Source of the DNA: Pseudoscleropodium purum
Taxonomy: Eukaryota; Streptophyta; Bryopsida; Hypnales; Brachytheciaceae
Length of the DNA: 64,000 nucleotides
Reading direction: 5' to 3'
Assembly: GCA_963969395.1 (NCBI GenBank)
Contig: OZ017797.1
Location: 28,830,001-28,894,000, forward strand
Positions 24,491 through 34,880 of this stretch are shown in pieces. The notes beneath the pieces are model-generated. The model searched no databases, was not told where the DNA came from, and saw only the letters and a list, made by a program, of their open reading frames with translations. Position 1 is the first letter of the stretch. The number at the start of each line of letters is the position of its first letter. The translations under genes were made by a program, and so were the position numbers.

Positions 24491-25411
24491 ATATAAGCAA
24501 AAGAGGGTGTATGTTTCCAAGGGCAAGTTGAGGTTGCAAGTGTTGAAAGAGGAGCATGATAAGCCTCTTACAGGTTATAGAGGTGAGAAACCGACCACAA
24601 GTTTTGTAGCTAAAAGGTTCCACTGGCCCAGGATGAAAGAAGACATTGCATACTACATGAAGACTTGTGTCACTTGTTAAGCCAACCGAGCTTCCTACCA
24701 AAAGCAAGTTGGATTGCTTAAGCCTTTGCCCATTCCAAATGGTCTATGGGAGTGCATCTCTATGGACTTCATGACAAGCTTACCAAAGTCACAAGGGTTT
24801 GATGCCATCTTTGTAGTGGTAGATTGGTTTAGCAAGTTGGCCAAGATGGCACCAACAACAGGAGTGGTGACTACATTTCAAACATCCACTCTTTTTCAAC
24901 ACTTGGTGGAGGCATAGTAGATTACCTAGGGTCATTGTCTCTGATAGAGATCCCAAATTCACAAGTGCATTTTGAAAGCATTTGTTTAAGAAGTTGAAAA
25001 CTAAGCTTTCATTTAGTACGACGTTTCATCCTCAAACAAATGGACAAACAAAAAAAGGTGAATAGGATCTTGATTCAATACCTTAGGAATTACGTGAATG
25101 CTGACCAAAGTGATTGGACTGAGTATTTGGCCTTAGCTGAGTTTAGTTATAACAAAGCCAAGCATGCAACTACGGGTGAATCGCCATTCACAGTGGCTTA
25201 TAGTGTGGAGCCACTTATGCCTGCTAACTTTGCCTTAGAAGGGTTGCAATCAAAGTTTGAAAGGAGCCAAGTTGCAGAAGACTTTGTTGCTCATAGAGAA
25301 GCCATGCTTGAGAAAATCAAGTTGCATTTGGACAAGGTACAAAAGCAATATATCAAACAAGTGAACAAAGGGAGGCACCATGTGGAGTATGAAGAAGGAC
25401 AGAAGGTGTAG
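24490..25411 (+). pseudogene. Integrase (chromovirus), frame-broken and catalytically altered
   Basis: The HHCC zinc region is present, but the second His position reads Tyr (PLTGYRG), and the paired cysteines are CVTC, followed by a stop. The first catalytic Asp is in SMDFMTSL. The second (SDRDPKF) lies in a different frame after a deletion near 24917. The third catalytic residue, normally Glu after NGQT, is Lys (NGQTKKVN). The fold after it (WTEYLALAEFSYN, HATTGESPF) is well preserved. Confidence 0.88.
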
Positions 25412-25816
25412 TTGAATGTGAAGAACTTCACATTACCTGAAGGACTAACACCTAAATTCATGGCTAAGTATGCAGGTCTATTTGTTATTGCTAAGTGGTT
25501 GTTTAAAGATGTCTACAAGTTGGTGTTGCCACAAGAAATCAAGGTGCATCCAACCTTTCATGTTTCATTGCTCAAGCCATATCATGAAGATACCTTGAGG
25601 CCAGAACTCAAGCAAGTGTTGAGGCCTCTCCTAGAGTTAGTTGGAGAGCACCTTGAATATGAGGTGGAAGGGATTCTCAAGAGTAGAAACACTAAGAAGA
25701 GGGGGAAGGAATACTTAGTGAAATGGCAAGGCTATCATGAAAAGGAGGCAACTTGGGTGAATGCAAAAGATATGGCAAATGCAAAAGAATTAGTGGACTG
25801 GTTTGGAAAAAAGTAG
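25412..25816 (+). pseudogene. Integrase C-terminus with chromodomain
   Basis: After an in-frame TAG (a Trp codon in relatives) the frame continues through the GPY/F-like integrase tail (HPTFHVSLLKPYH) into a chromodomain at about 25655-25804. That domain has YEVEGIL, EYLVKWQGY and ATWVNAKD. In the family the aromatic residues of this domain bind methylated histone H3 tails and steer insertion, which places the element in the chromovirus clade. Confidence 0.92.
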
Positions 25817-25875
25817 GCACACAAACAAAAAGCTACGAAGGAATTGATGAGGACATCAACCTTTGTTAGTGGGGG

Positions 25876-27960
25876 TGAAACACAACACTTGTATAAACAA
25901 TGCATTTTTGTGCTTGTCTATTATATATTTCTTGGGCAATAAAGTTGCAATGTTTGGAAATGACTCCATATGTGAATTGCTCTTGATTGACACTAGCACT
26001 ATGAGATGAGTCCTAGTCTCATTGATGTTGAGGTTGGTAAAAGAGGATAGAAGGATACGCAAATCAATTTTGAGAATGCTGCAAATTAGGGGCCTTAGCT
26101 TGAAAGTTGGAAGGACTAAAACTCTCTTGACTTTCAAGATTAGGACTTGTTCAGGCGGGAGCTAGATAGTGGCACGGGCTTACAAAAGTTCCCTTTAGGA
26201 GTAGACCATTGTCTATACATGGATTGATCATCCATGCCTTGGGAGAGTACTCAAAAGATAAGACGGGTGGGACTTGATAATATCTCTAGGCGGGCAAAGT
26301 TCATCACTTGATAACTTAAGTATTTGAGAGGGGTCTTGGTGTTGCTACCAAGTAGAAATTGTTGAGCCTTGAATTTTTCCTCGTCAAATAAATAAGATAG
26401 GCTAGTTGAGCCTAACTTGGAGCCAAATGAAGGAAAACCAAGATAGTCTCAAAGTAGATAAGTCCCATTAGATTAGTTCAGGTCTTGTAAATTGCAAGAT
26501 AGGGTGACCAAAATTATGGGCTTATCTAGTGTTACCTTTGGAGACTTAGCCAATTGAACTAAGTAAGTGAGTACTTGAGGTATTGCGGAGTTAGCTACCT
26601 AGAATACAATGAAAGTGTTGAAGGGGATGGCTACCCTTTCTAACTCAATGCTTCTGACAAGAGGTAATGTCGATGAGGGCATTGACCCTATTTGGTGGAG
26701 GTCAGTGTCATGCCCTTATCCCCTTGGGGGTGCATGAAGTGCCTTAGTGAGCAAGGGGGACCTTGGTAGTGACTCCGTAAGACTTGCAATAGACTAAGAG
26801 GGGAGTTTTGAGATACTGTTAAGCAAACATGGCGCAATAGCACCCTGAATGTGAAGATTATGGTAGATTGTCATACATTCTTGGAAAGCTCCTAAGAAGA
26901 CACATCTAACCATTTAAAGAAGACTTGATTTGGACTAGTTGGCTAGAAGTTACGGCCGTTCAAAGTTAGGGATGTTCCGGTAGCACTATGACACTTTAAA
27001 CTTAAGAGTAAGGGGTTCTCAAGGAATCCTTCAAGGAAGTATGGCATGCATCATATCATTGAAAAGCTAAGAACACAAGAATGCTAGAATGAAAAGCATT
27101 AAGAGGTTCTAAGTTATGGCAAAGAGAAGGGCCTTGGTGAAGGTATGATGCCTCCCTTTAGTAGACTCGAATCTTTGAAGGGCCATAACTTTATGAGAAT
27201 TTGTCTAAATGGAACAAGTGAATAGTTCATCAGCATCTACTTGTCGCATAGATATTTGAAAGGGCTTGCATGTTGGATTTGGATCTCTGAGCGCAAAGTT
27301 AAGTTGTTTGGAAGTTTGAAAGTCCAAATGGTAAGAAAACTAAGGGAGTTCGGATTGGATTTGGGTGGTCTTCCAAAATCCAAGGTAGGTTGGATACCCC
27401 TTTGACATAGAAGGAGGGGGGGAGCTGTCAAATTCCACAGAAAGTACTATAGGAGGGGTTGGTCTCTTTCTTCACTCCCTCTTGGAGCCTTGATGAGTCC
27501 CAGTGAATTCCAATAACTCAAGGTTGGTGGTGAGATTTCACCACTGGCTCCAAGGTACCATGGGGCACTTGAGTGAAGTGTTCCGTGGCACTAGTTGGGA
27601 TGGAACTCCATCTCAAACTAGCTCATATTCCATGTGTCATGAGTGGGAAGTCCTAATTAGTAATGCCAAAGAGTAGCAAGTACATTAAAGACTAGTTTGG
27701 GATAGGGTGCCTCTCAAGGGTGGTGAGGACCGTAGTGAGTAGTGCTACCATAGGCCTTAGCACTCCAAAATGAAGCTCTACCCTATGTCATCAAGTGACA
27801 TGCCCGGTGTCACGTAGAGAGTGTGTGCTAGAGTTCTAGTGACTAGGACTTAGCAAAGTGAGTTAGAAATGAGGACTAACATTGTAGTACGTGGCATGTA
27901 TAGTGTTAGCTAGTTGTGGCTGAAACAAGGTGTGGTTGAGTAGTGAAGTGTGTTTTGGGC
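25876..27960 (+). repeat. Probable 3-prime LTR and flank of the chromovirus
   Basis: The sequence directly after the polypurine-like tract starts TGAAACACAAC. Its composition (TAG-rich, few long frames, less AT-rich than the flanks) persists to about 27960, where poly-A/T-rich DNA resumes. No second copy is in the window, so LTR identity and the exact end cannot be proved. Part of this may be non-coding 3-prime element sequence. Confidence 0.4.
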
Positions 27961-30100
27961 CGCTACATGTCAATTTTCGGCGATCTGCAGTCCAAATACA
28001 AAAAAATTAAAAAAAATTAAAAAAATTAAAAAATTTATTTTGAAAAAAATATTTAAAAAAATATTCAAACCTAGCATGACGTTGATATGGCACAAGTAGT
28101 GCCACATTAGTAACTTTCTTTAAAAAATAAAAAATAGTGGAATTCCTTTCTAATTGCATCGGGATAGTTCTAGGCAGTTCAAACCTCGTAGCCTTTCCAA
28201 GGCCTAAATTTTTTTGTAATGCACAAAACACACATATATCCCATATGGTTTGCAAGTTTCACAAGTTTCCTACCTATACAAATATGGATGGTTGGGGTGG
28301 GCTTCACATGTTGAATTCATAAATTCAATTTACATAAAGGACTTGCTTGAAAATTTTATAACTAGTAGGAAAATTACATGTGTATTCCTCTCAATTTTGG
28401 TAAAAGCTTAACAAACCAATGGGATGATGCCATGTGTACCCCTAAAATTAACAATTTATCACCACTTGACCAAAAAAATCATTTGTTGTTGACACTATGT
28501 ATTGCTATATGTCACTATGCTATGTATCCAAAAGATGCAAACAACTTCTAGGTATTTTAATATAGTGTATCCGAATATACTTCATACTCAAACTATCGAA
28601 ATAAAGGATTGATTTGTCATAGTTATGATCCAATTCATTTCAATTTCAATTTGTAAATAGTTATTTCAATTGGTTGCAAACTCTTCTAGTTTCAAGCCAA
28701 TGAAGTTTTGATCATCTTTTAATGTTAAATCAATTTTTGGTTTTGGAATGGATTTTTTTTTATTTGTATAATTTTAAAGGACAAATTTTTCTTTGGTAAT
28801 TGATTATATTATTGTTAATGTGGTTTCATTGTATAAATATATAGGATATAAATTGAGTTGATACTAATTAGAATCATAATGTATTGAACAATGAAGATTT
28901 TAGTCTTATGTAATTTGATTAATCCGTCAAGGTGATTAATTAAGGTAGCTTTATTTTAATACAAATACTGACACATGAGTTGCAAGCATGACTATTGGTG
29001 TTCTTTGTATAATTTCTTTTTTCATCAAGGGTGAAGAATATATGAAATTACGCAAGTTTTAAAATATTTGATTATTCATTCATGGATGCATATTACATTG
29101 AGCATTGTTTTAGAAATATAAAGACTTGTTAATCATTGTTTACCTAAAGAAGAATTGAAGGTTGACTTTTTTTTACTTCAAAATCCAAAAATTGATTCAA
29201 CTAATAGTGAAAAATATTAAAAATTGAATTCCATCATTCAACATTTTTTTTCATATCTACAAGTTTTATCAATGCTTATGTCTTTGATGGCCATTGATTG
29301 GCCATAGTTGCAAATATTATTTCCAAGCATACTTTAATTTTAGAATAGTATGTAATTTTCAAATGATATGTCATTTGCTACTCTTTGTTGTATTGTGTAT
29401 AGTTTTGTAGTGGATTTAACTTTGAAGAAACTAAATTAACTCCTAATTTCATAGATTCATATTTTGAATAGAAGTTTTTGTAAAGATATATTATAAAGAA
29501 CAAAATTGCTATTGATTTCAAAACAAAGTTTTAGGTTTGAATTGTAAATGAAATTTGTACAATTACATTGTAATTATTATCACCAATATTTATGAATAAA
29601 TTAAAAATTAAAAATTAACTCAATAATTAATTCCCCCCTGAATATTGACAAGTTTAAAGTGATTTTTTTGGAATAACATTATATTCCTAAAATTCTTTTT
29701 AATGAGAATGTCATTTGTTCAAGAATGCTTAGGGACTAAGAGTGTAAGATAGGAGCACCAAAAACAAATACTTTTCTAGCCTATATTAGCTATGAGGTTC
29801 AAATGATAGTTTCTTTTATATAAAAATGTTAGCCTACGTAAGTGAAAACCAACCCAAGTTGTTTCATAATTCTTTGATACTAAGAGTATCCTATGAATTT
29901 TCAAAGTCGAAAGCACATGGTACCTATTTATGCCCCTAGACTCCTTGAGTAAACCGACACCCCTGAAGCACGAAACACTCAACTCCCATCGGTTGCTCTT
30001 GAAGCGTAGTGGGTGAAAGTGTGTGGCCATTCAAAGCCACGATGGTGAAAATTCAAAAGGTGTCGGTTTTTGAAGCTTGTACCTTTGTACGATGCATGTT
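27960..30100. other. AT-rich DNA without supportable genes
   Basis: Simple A/T-rich sequence. Around 28085-28115 the phrase gatatggcacaagtagtgccacatt is a small palindrome that also appears in diverged form near 17725-17750 (gatatggcactacttgtgccatgt). No coding frame has a domain. Confidence 0.5.
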
Positions 30101-30720
30101 TCATGGTTCTGAAACTCCTGCTGAGGTTAGTAGTAACTCTTGCAGTGCTTCCATGGAAGCACAGAGAAAGACTGAGCTAGAATTGGGGAGAGTTGAGATT
30201 TGAGATACCAAAATCAGGTAGAAATTCATTCGTTTCATGTGGACAGATTTCATACTCAGGAGATTGGTTACCTGTCTACGAAATGAGATAATGTTGTGAC
30301 GTGGCTTCGATAGATTTTTGCAACCAAACTTGCCCTGTTGCGAAAATAGGTGGTTTCCTAGAAGAAAATTCACGAACCTCCAAACTGAAAGCTTATGAAA
30401 CGGAACAGAAATGAATTTAGGCAAATATCTAGAAATCTTCAACTGCTCCCATAGAGGGTTTGCAGCCTCACAGCGGATCGCCAACATTTGGGCAATGGGA
30501 AGCAATACTAAATTGAACAGGCACACAATACAACGATATACAGACAATTTAGACATGTAACAAACAGATGGAGTACATAAAAAAGTCTATAAATTAATGT
30601 ACATGTCAGCATGGAAGCTGTATACAAAAAATATCAGAAGTGCGATCGTTCGCAGCAGCATCCAAACTTAGAGCAATCAATTTTCGTGAAAGAAAAAGGA
30701 TGATGTAACCGCCTGTTTTG
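30100..30720 (-). other. Probable 3-prime UTR and flank of the IMPACT-family gene
   Basis: Composition rises in GC from about 29940, marking a gene island. A 151-residue minus-strand frame at 30101-30556 has no recognisable domain and lies downstream of the stop codon at 30721-30723, so I treat it as 3-prime UTR or spacer. Confidence 0.4.
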
Positions 30721-33700
30721 TCAACAAGTAACCACGTCTGACAATGATGCACGTCCTTTAGATGTCAACTCCAAATCTTTTTCAAAGAACCGCAAATTTT
30801 CAGCATCGACCATCAAGCTCATCGTTACACCTCCCTCTCCCTCTACGTCAAAATTCTCCTCCAACTTCTGGACACCATACGTTTGAAGCTGCAAAGAAAG
30901 AAAGTCAACTCCCCCGTCATTCTCCGCCTTTGTGCAAGAGCATTTTAACAATTGCAAACTTAACAAGATCAGTTTTCAACTTAACAAGTCCTCTGGATAA
31001 CAAATAAACAAAGCAGCTTATTCACTCTTCAGTGTTCGAAGCTTTGTATGCATTTACAAAATGTTGACTCAACTAGCAGTATTCTATTCTAAAATGCACT
31101 TACAAGTGGATAGAGTAAACCAAGGACGTCATATGGCGCACGTATTTTCAGAGATACCTTCAAGTTCCACAATCTGGACGTCGTGAGGTGCAAGAAAACA
31201 ATGAAACATTTTGAAATGATCTCCAAAGTTGTAGATAATGTTCAAGAAACCACGAGGAAAAAATTATGAAAAAATGACGAAGCCCAACAATACAAGAAAC
31301 GGTCGGATCCACATCTTCTACAACGCATCAAACCGCCATGCATATAACAACTGGTCTTACACGTACAAGACAAAAGCATGATTGGAGGGCACTAAATAAC
31401 CCTATAAGAACTATTGTATGTGAATAACAATGAATCGCACTGAATCAGAATATCCGATCAGCACCTTAGCCTTGATGATGACAGTATCTGCGTCCTTAAG
31501 GCAATCCGAGGTCACTTTTCCATATGCCCTCACCAATCCTCCAGTTCCTAACTTAGTTCCACCAAAAAACCTGCATAACACCGACATCTGATCAACAGGA
31601 GAGTCCAGAAAACTGGAAGTATTCCTCTAAACTTCATCCCCCAGTCAACAGGTCGGTAAAGAAAATGGAACAGGATACTAAAACAGGACTCCTGTTACTG
31701 ATCCTTCAGTGTTACCAACAGCAACTCATCCATTAATACACTTGGTGGGGCTTATTAGAAAGTGGTGTAAGCATGACTTGGCTGAATGTCTATGGTCACT
31801 GGTCTTTGAGTGGAAATGGGGTTGTCACAGGTCACTTATGGTGGTCTCCAACCTCCCACTTTGATATTGCACAAGAAATTCACTCATAGTGATAGAAATT
31901 TGATTTTCCATAGATTGCACTCTTGCACCCCAAGATCTCTACAGAGCTCTATACATATCCTAAAACTCTTCCTATGTATGTTCAATGCGATGTAAACAGT
32001 ATTCTCTACCGTATTGCAAGCTCTGCCCCTTCCATTCGAAAGATGTAAGCATGACGTACTGCAATCCACCATTCGCTTCCAACAAATACAAGAATATATA
32101 CCAAAATTTTCGAATATATCAAAGCGGACCTACCGAGTAACAACCACCATAACATGATCAATCCCAGAGGAGGTAATTGCAGTCAGCATGGGCCGACCTG
32201 CTGTCCCTCCCGGCTCTCCATCGTCACTGAATCGTGTACGATCCCCAATCTGTGCCAGAACAAAGCCTCAGTGCACTGGAATTCTCTTGAACAAATACTT
32301 ACCTACGCAACCACTCGTCAAAGCTGCTAACGAAATTTCATGGGACCTACAAGCATCACTTATTCTTGAGTGACTAGGTTTTGCGGCAATAGGGATTGCA
32401 GAACGCTATTACCAGAACTTGTTCTATCGAATGCTGCTTAGAGTTCTCCTGGTACCTCGAAGTCTCCAGTGGACTACACAAAATTCGCTTGATACATTAA
32501 CTGTAATCTGGACCCTGGAAGCTATGTGTCTACCAGTTAGAAATGAGGAGAAGCACAACGGTTGGTTTGTCTTACCAACCTTGAAAGCCCAGCAGTTGTG
32601 AGAAGCGCTTGAATCACGTGTCTGTACTTGCACATCATGACGAACCTCAGAATGTCAGCCTCGAGAGAAGCAACTCGCCAGTACTACGTTAGTACTGGCA
32701 GATGTTAGAAGCGAAAGAATTAAACGAGACAATTGTCACTGGTGCTAGTATGTTCAATAATGTCGTAAATATACGCGTAAAACCATTACTAGCAAGTCGC
32801 TTACTAATATTGACTTCTCCTCTTCTTAGTGAAAATCAGTTCTGGCTCGTTCGCAGAGGACTGTAGAACAATCGAAACGCAAATATTAAATTGGAGTTAA
32901 CTTATCAGAAAAAAGAAGTGCTGAACAAGTGGAACATGATACGCTTGAAAGCTTCTGCTCAGACTTGACCTACACTGGTTTCATCCTGTAAACCCGAGAG
33001 CTACACATAATGATGCAATACTAGCAAAAATCACAAGGATTGGAAGCAGACACGAAAAGACGTGACGTCGATAATGTTACCAACCAGTGGGGCGAAAAGC
33101 AGCACAACGACATTCATTCTGTAAGGTGGAGGAATTGAAAATAGTCATCTATCCAAGAGAGAAAAAATATTTGCAGTTGTCAACAGCAAAACGTTGCGCC
33201 TCGACCGAACTACAATACAGACTTCTTCGAACATATTAACAAAAATAGCTGCGTGAAGAAACAGAACTTGTACTTAGAATGATCCAATCACGATCTCAAG
33301 CTTACCTGGGAGAGAAAGGAAAGCGCAGCTACCTCGTCGTTCACCGAAGTTGCAGCCGCAATAAACTTACTTTTCTTCACTTCCAATGCCAATGTACAGG
33401 GGAGAGCGAGGGTTTTGTAGCTGTCGGACGATGCATCCTCCAGCTCCTGGTTTCTCACGGACGAAATCCTTGTGCCGAGCGATCGGGAAGCGACTAAAGG
33501 TTTCAAGAGACTCTTCGACTGCAATGTCTCGGATTTTCCTAAAGTATGACACAAATGCCCTATCCACAATATATCCGGCTTCCTGCATTGCTGAGCCGGC
33601 AGAGACCGTATCGTCACAGCACCATGGCGGACTGGTTTACAAGCTTGCGACGCAAGATTTACAAAACGGCGATAGAAATTAGGGCATTCTGAGAAGAACT

Positions 33701-33773
33701 GCAAGCAGAAGAAATGAGACAGAGAGTGCACGTTGGACAGGGCAACACCGGCACTACTACCTACACAAGGCAT
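30721..33773 (-). CDS. IMPACT/YigZ-family protein (UPF0029), 317 residues, six exons
   Basis: Reading the minus strand, the exons are 33773-33306, 32621-32580, 32249-32134, 31570-31465, 31157-31104 and 30888-30721. All introns are GT-AG and the frame is continuous. The N-terminal 120 residues are rich in Ser/Arg and lack acidic blocks, like a chloroplast or mitochondrial transit peptide. The conserved core follows: KKSKFIAAA (from residue 133), ASHNCWAFK (about 162-170), [15 protein letters not shown] (175-189) and [17 protein letters not shown] (210-226). A C-terminal alpha/beta domain ends the protein ([18 protein letters not shown] to the stop). These are hallmarks of the IMPACT/YigZ family, found in bacteria and in plant organelles; its biochemical role is not well defined. 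Exon 2 is only 42 nt, and its donor reads GTTGGT, a weak consensus. The exon 2 and exon 5 acceptors are my best fit. The frame is open upstream of the ATG through a 12-nt repeat, but that part has no ATG. Confidence 0.88.
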
Positions 33774-33783
33774 CCGCTCTGAC

Positions 33784-33846
33784 AGCAAATTCGACAACAG
33801 ATTTGATAACAAATTCGACAACAGATTTGATAACGAATTCGACAAC
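33784..33846. repeat. 12-nt tandem repeat in the leader of the IMPACT-family gene
   Basis: Alternating units caaattcgacaa and cagatttgataa (about five units) lie just upstream of the ATG at 33773. On the gene strand they are open in the same frame and would read Leu-Ser-Asn-Leu repeats, but the only upstream start would be TTG. I place the repeat in the 5-prime UTR. Confidence 0.75.
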
Positions 33847-33849
33847 GGA

Positions 33850-34291
33850 ATTCGGCAACAGATTTTGAAAACAAATTAAACAACAAACTAGCAAGCTGAA
33901 CGATTCTTGCACAAGGGAGGTTAAAATCTTGATAAAATCGTCTTTTCAAATGTCAGTTTGCTTCTCCAGCGCAGACCTACATTTCGCCTATACTCGAAGA
34001 ACAACCGTCAAGTACCGCAATACAAGGACAGACACGGCAAGGGACGAAAACAAGAAAGGCGAAGTAGCGAGGTGTTTTGCTGAAATTTTCTGTACCACAA
34101 CTCTGTCAGCAGCAAATTTCTCGAAGGCAACGGCAAATGCCAAGTTTCGGCTGTCAAATGGCGAGGCTCCCAGTCCGATCAGAGCTCGAAGAGTAGATTG
34201 CAAAATTCACTGGATTTTCTTCCTCTTCGAAGCGTGAGGAGCCTCTTGCATGAGTGGCATCGAAAGCCAAAGAATTACTCTAAACCGTTTA
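33850..34291 (-). promoter_or_regulatory. Upstream region of the IMPACT-family gene
   Basis: GC content stays elevated to about 34240. Short frames on both strands (for example minus strand 34203-33988, with no ATG) have no recognisable domain. It is likely promoter and 5-prime UTR. A MITE lies immediately beyond it. Confidence 0.4.
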
Positions 34292-34677
34292 GAGCATCCC
34301 CACTCGGGGGCTGCTGTATCCCTATCCGGATGTATTTCATCCGGATAGGGAAGGGACCCCCCACTGGAGTGCTGTATCCGTAAAATTTTGGGGAGAGGGG
34401 GTCCCAATCCTGTAAACTGGCTCGCGTTTGGGGAAGAGGGTATTGGTAACCTGTATTCTGAAAATAGAAAAAATTGGCGTCCTTTTACCCTGACAGCTCA
34501 GTCATGTCCGGAGAGAGCATCCCCACTTCAGAGTGATCAGTAACTTCGAGGTTAATATTATACAAAAAGTGGGAATTTTAGGGAATGCCCAGTGCGAGTG
34601 GGGTTCCCTACTGCAAGCAACACGGATGGAAAAAGATGTATAGGGATACAGATAGGGAAGCTGGAGTGGGGATGCTC
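34292..34677. mobile_element. PIF/Harbinger-like MITE (Tourist type), 386 bp
   Basis: A perfect 14-bp terminal inverted repeat, GAGCATCCCCACTC at the left and GAGTGGGGATGCTC at the right, is flanked by the direct 3-bp duplication TTA (34289-34291 and 34678-34680). TTA/TAA duplication and short G-rich ends are the signature of PIF/Harbinger MITEs. The interior holds a further copy of the end motif (agagcatccccactt near 34515) and an inner hairpin (ctatccggatg...catccggatag near 34322-34350). It has no coding capacity and lies about 520 bp upstream of the IMPACT-family start codon. Confidence 0.88.
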
Positions 34678-34697
34678 TTATGAACGCCAGCCCAATC

Positions 34698-34880
34698 CAG
34701 GCCCTTATTACTTATCCTACATGGAGGTCAGATTCGGCATAAATTAAGTCATTTTTGTAAAAAAAAAAGTGTCACACGTCATCTTTTGAATGGTATATGG
34801 AGACATGGAACTATGAGCATTTGACGTGGAAATTCAATTTCAACATTTGAGTGTTGAAGCAAACCTTCACATTCATGTAG
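34698..34880. repeat. Second copy of the dispersed repeat at 17134-17320
   Basis: It shares ttatcctacatggaggtcagatt...cataaattaagtcattt...gtcatcttttgaatgg...gtggaaattcaatttcaacattt with the 17-kb copy. It is non-coding. Confidence 0.6.

Larger units (their letters stand above)
22281..25816 (+). mobile_element. Decayed Ty3/gypsy chromovirus, 5-prime truncated
   Basis: The domain order is gag zinc knuckle, protease, reverse transcriptase, RNase H, integrase, chromodomain, as in chromoviruses of plants. The reading frame is broken by many in-frame stops and by at least two frameshifts (near 23273 and in the integrase core near 24920-25040). Most of gag, the primer-binding site and the 5-prime LTR are missing or unrecognisable. 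A polypurine-like tract (gtgggggtg) at about 25867-25875 follows the last stop. Most stops look like CAG/CAA to TAG/TAA or TGG to TAG changes. Confidence 0.93.

Noticed and set aside
33774..33845. Leu-Ser-Asn-Leu repeat as the N-terminus of the IMPACT-family protein
   Set aside because: The frame is open but the only start would be TTG; the first ATG is at 33773, so the repeat is placed in the leader.
33988..34237. Frames on both strands upstream of the IMPACT-family gene
   Set aside because: Neither has an ATG start or a domain; the area is more likely leader and promoter.
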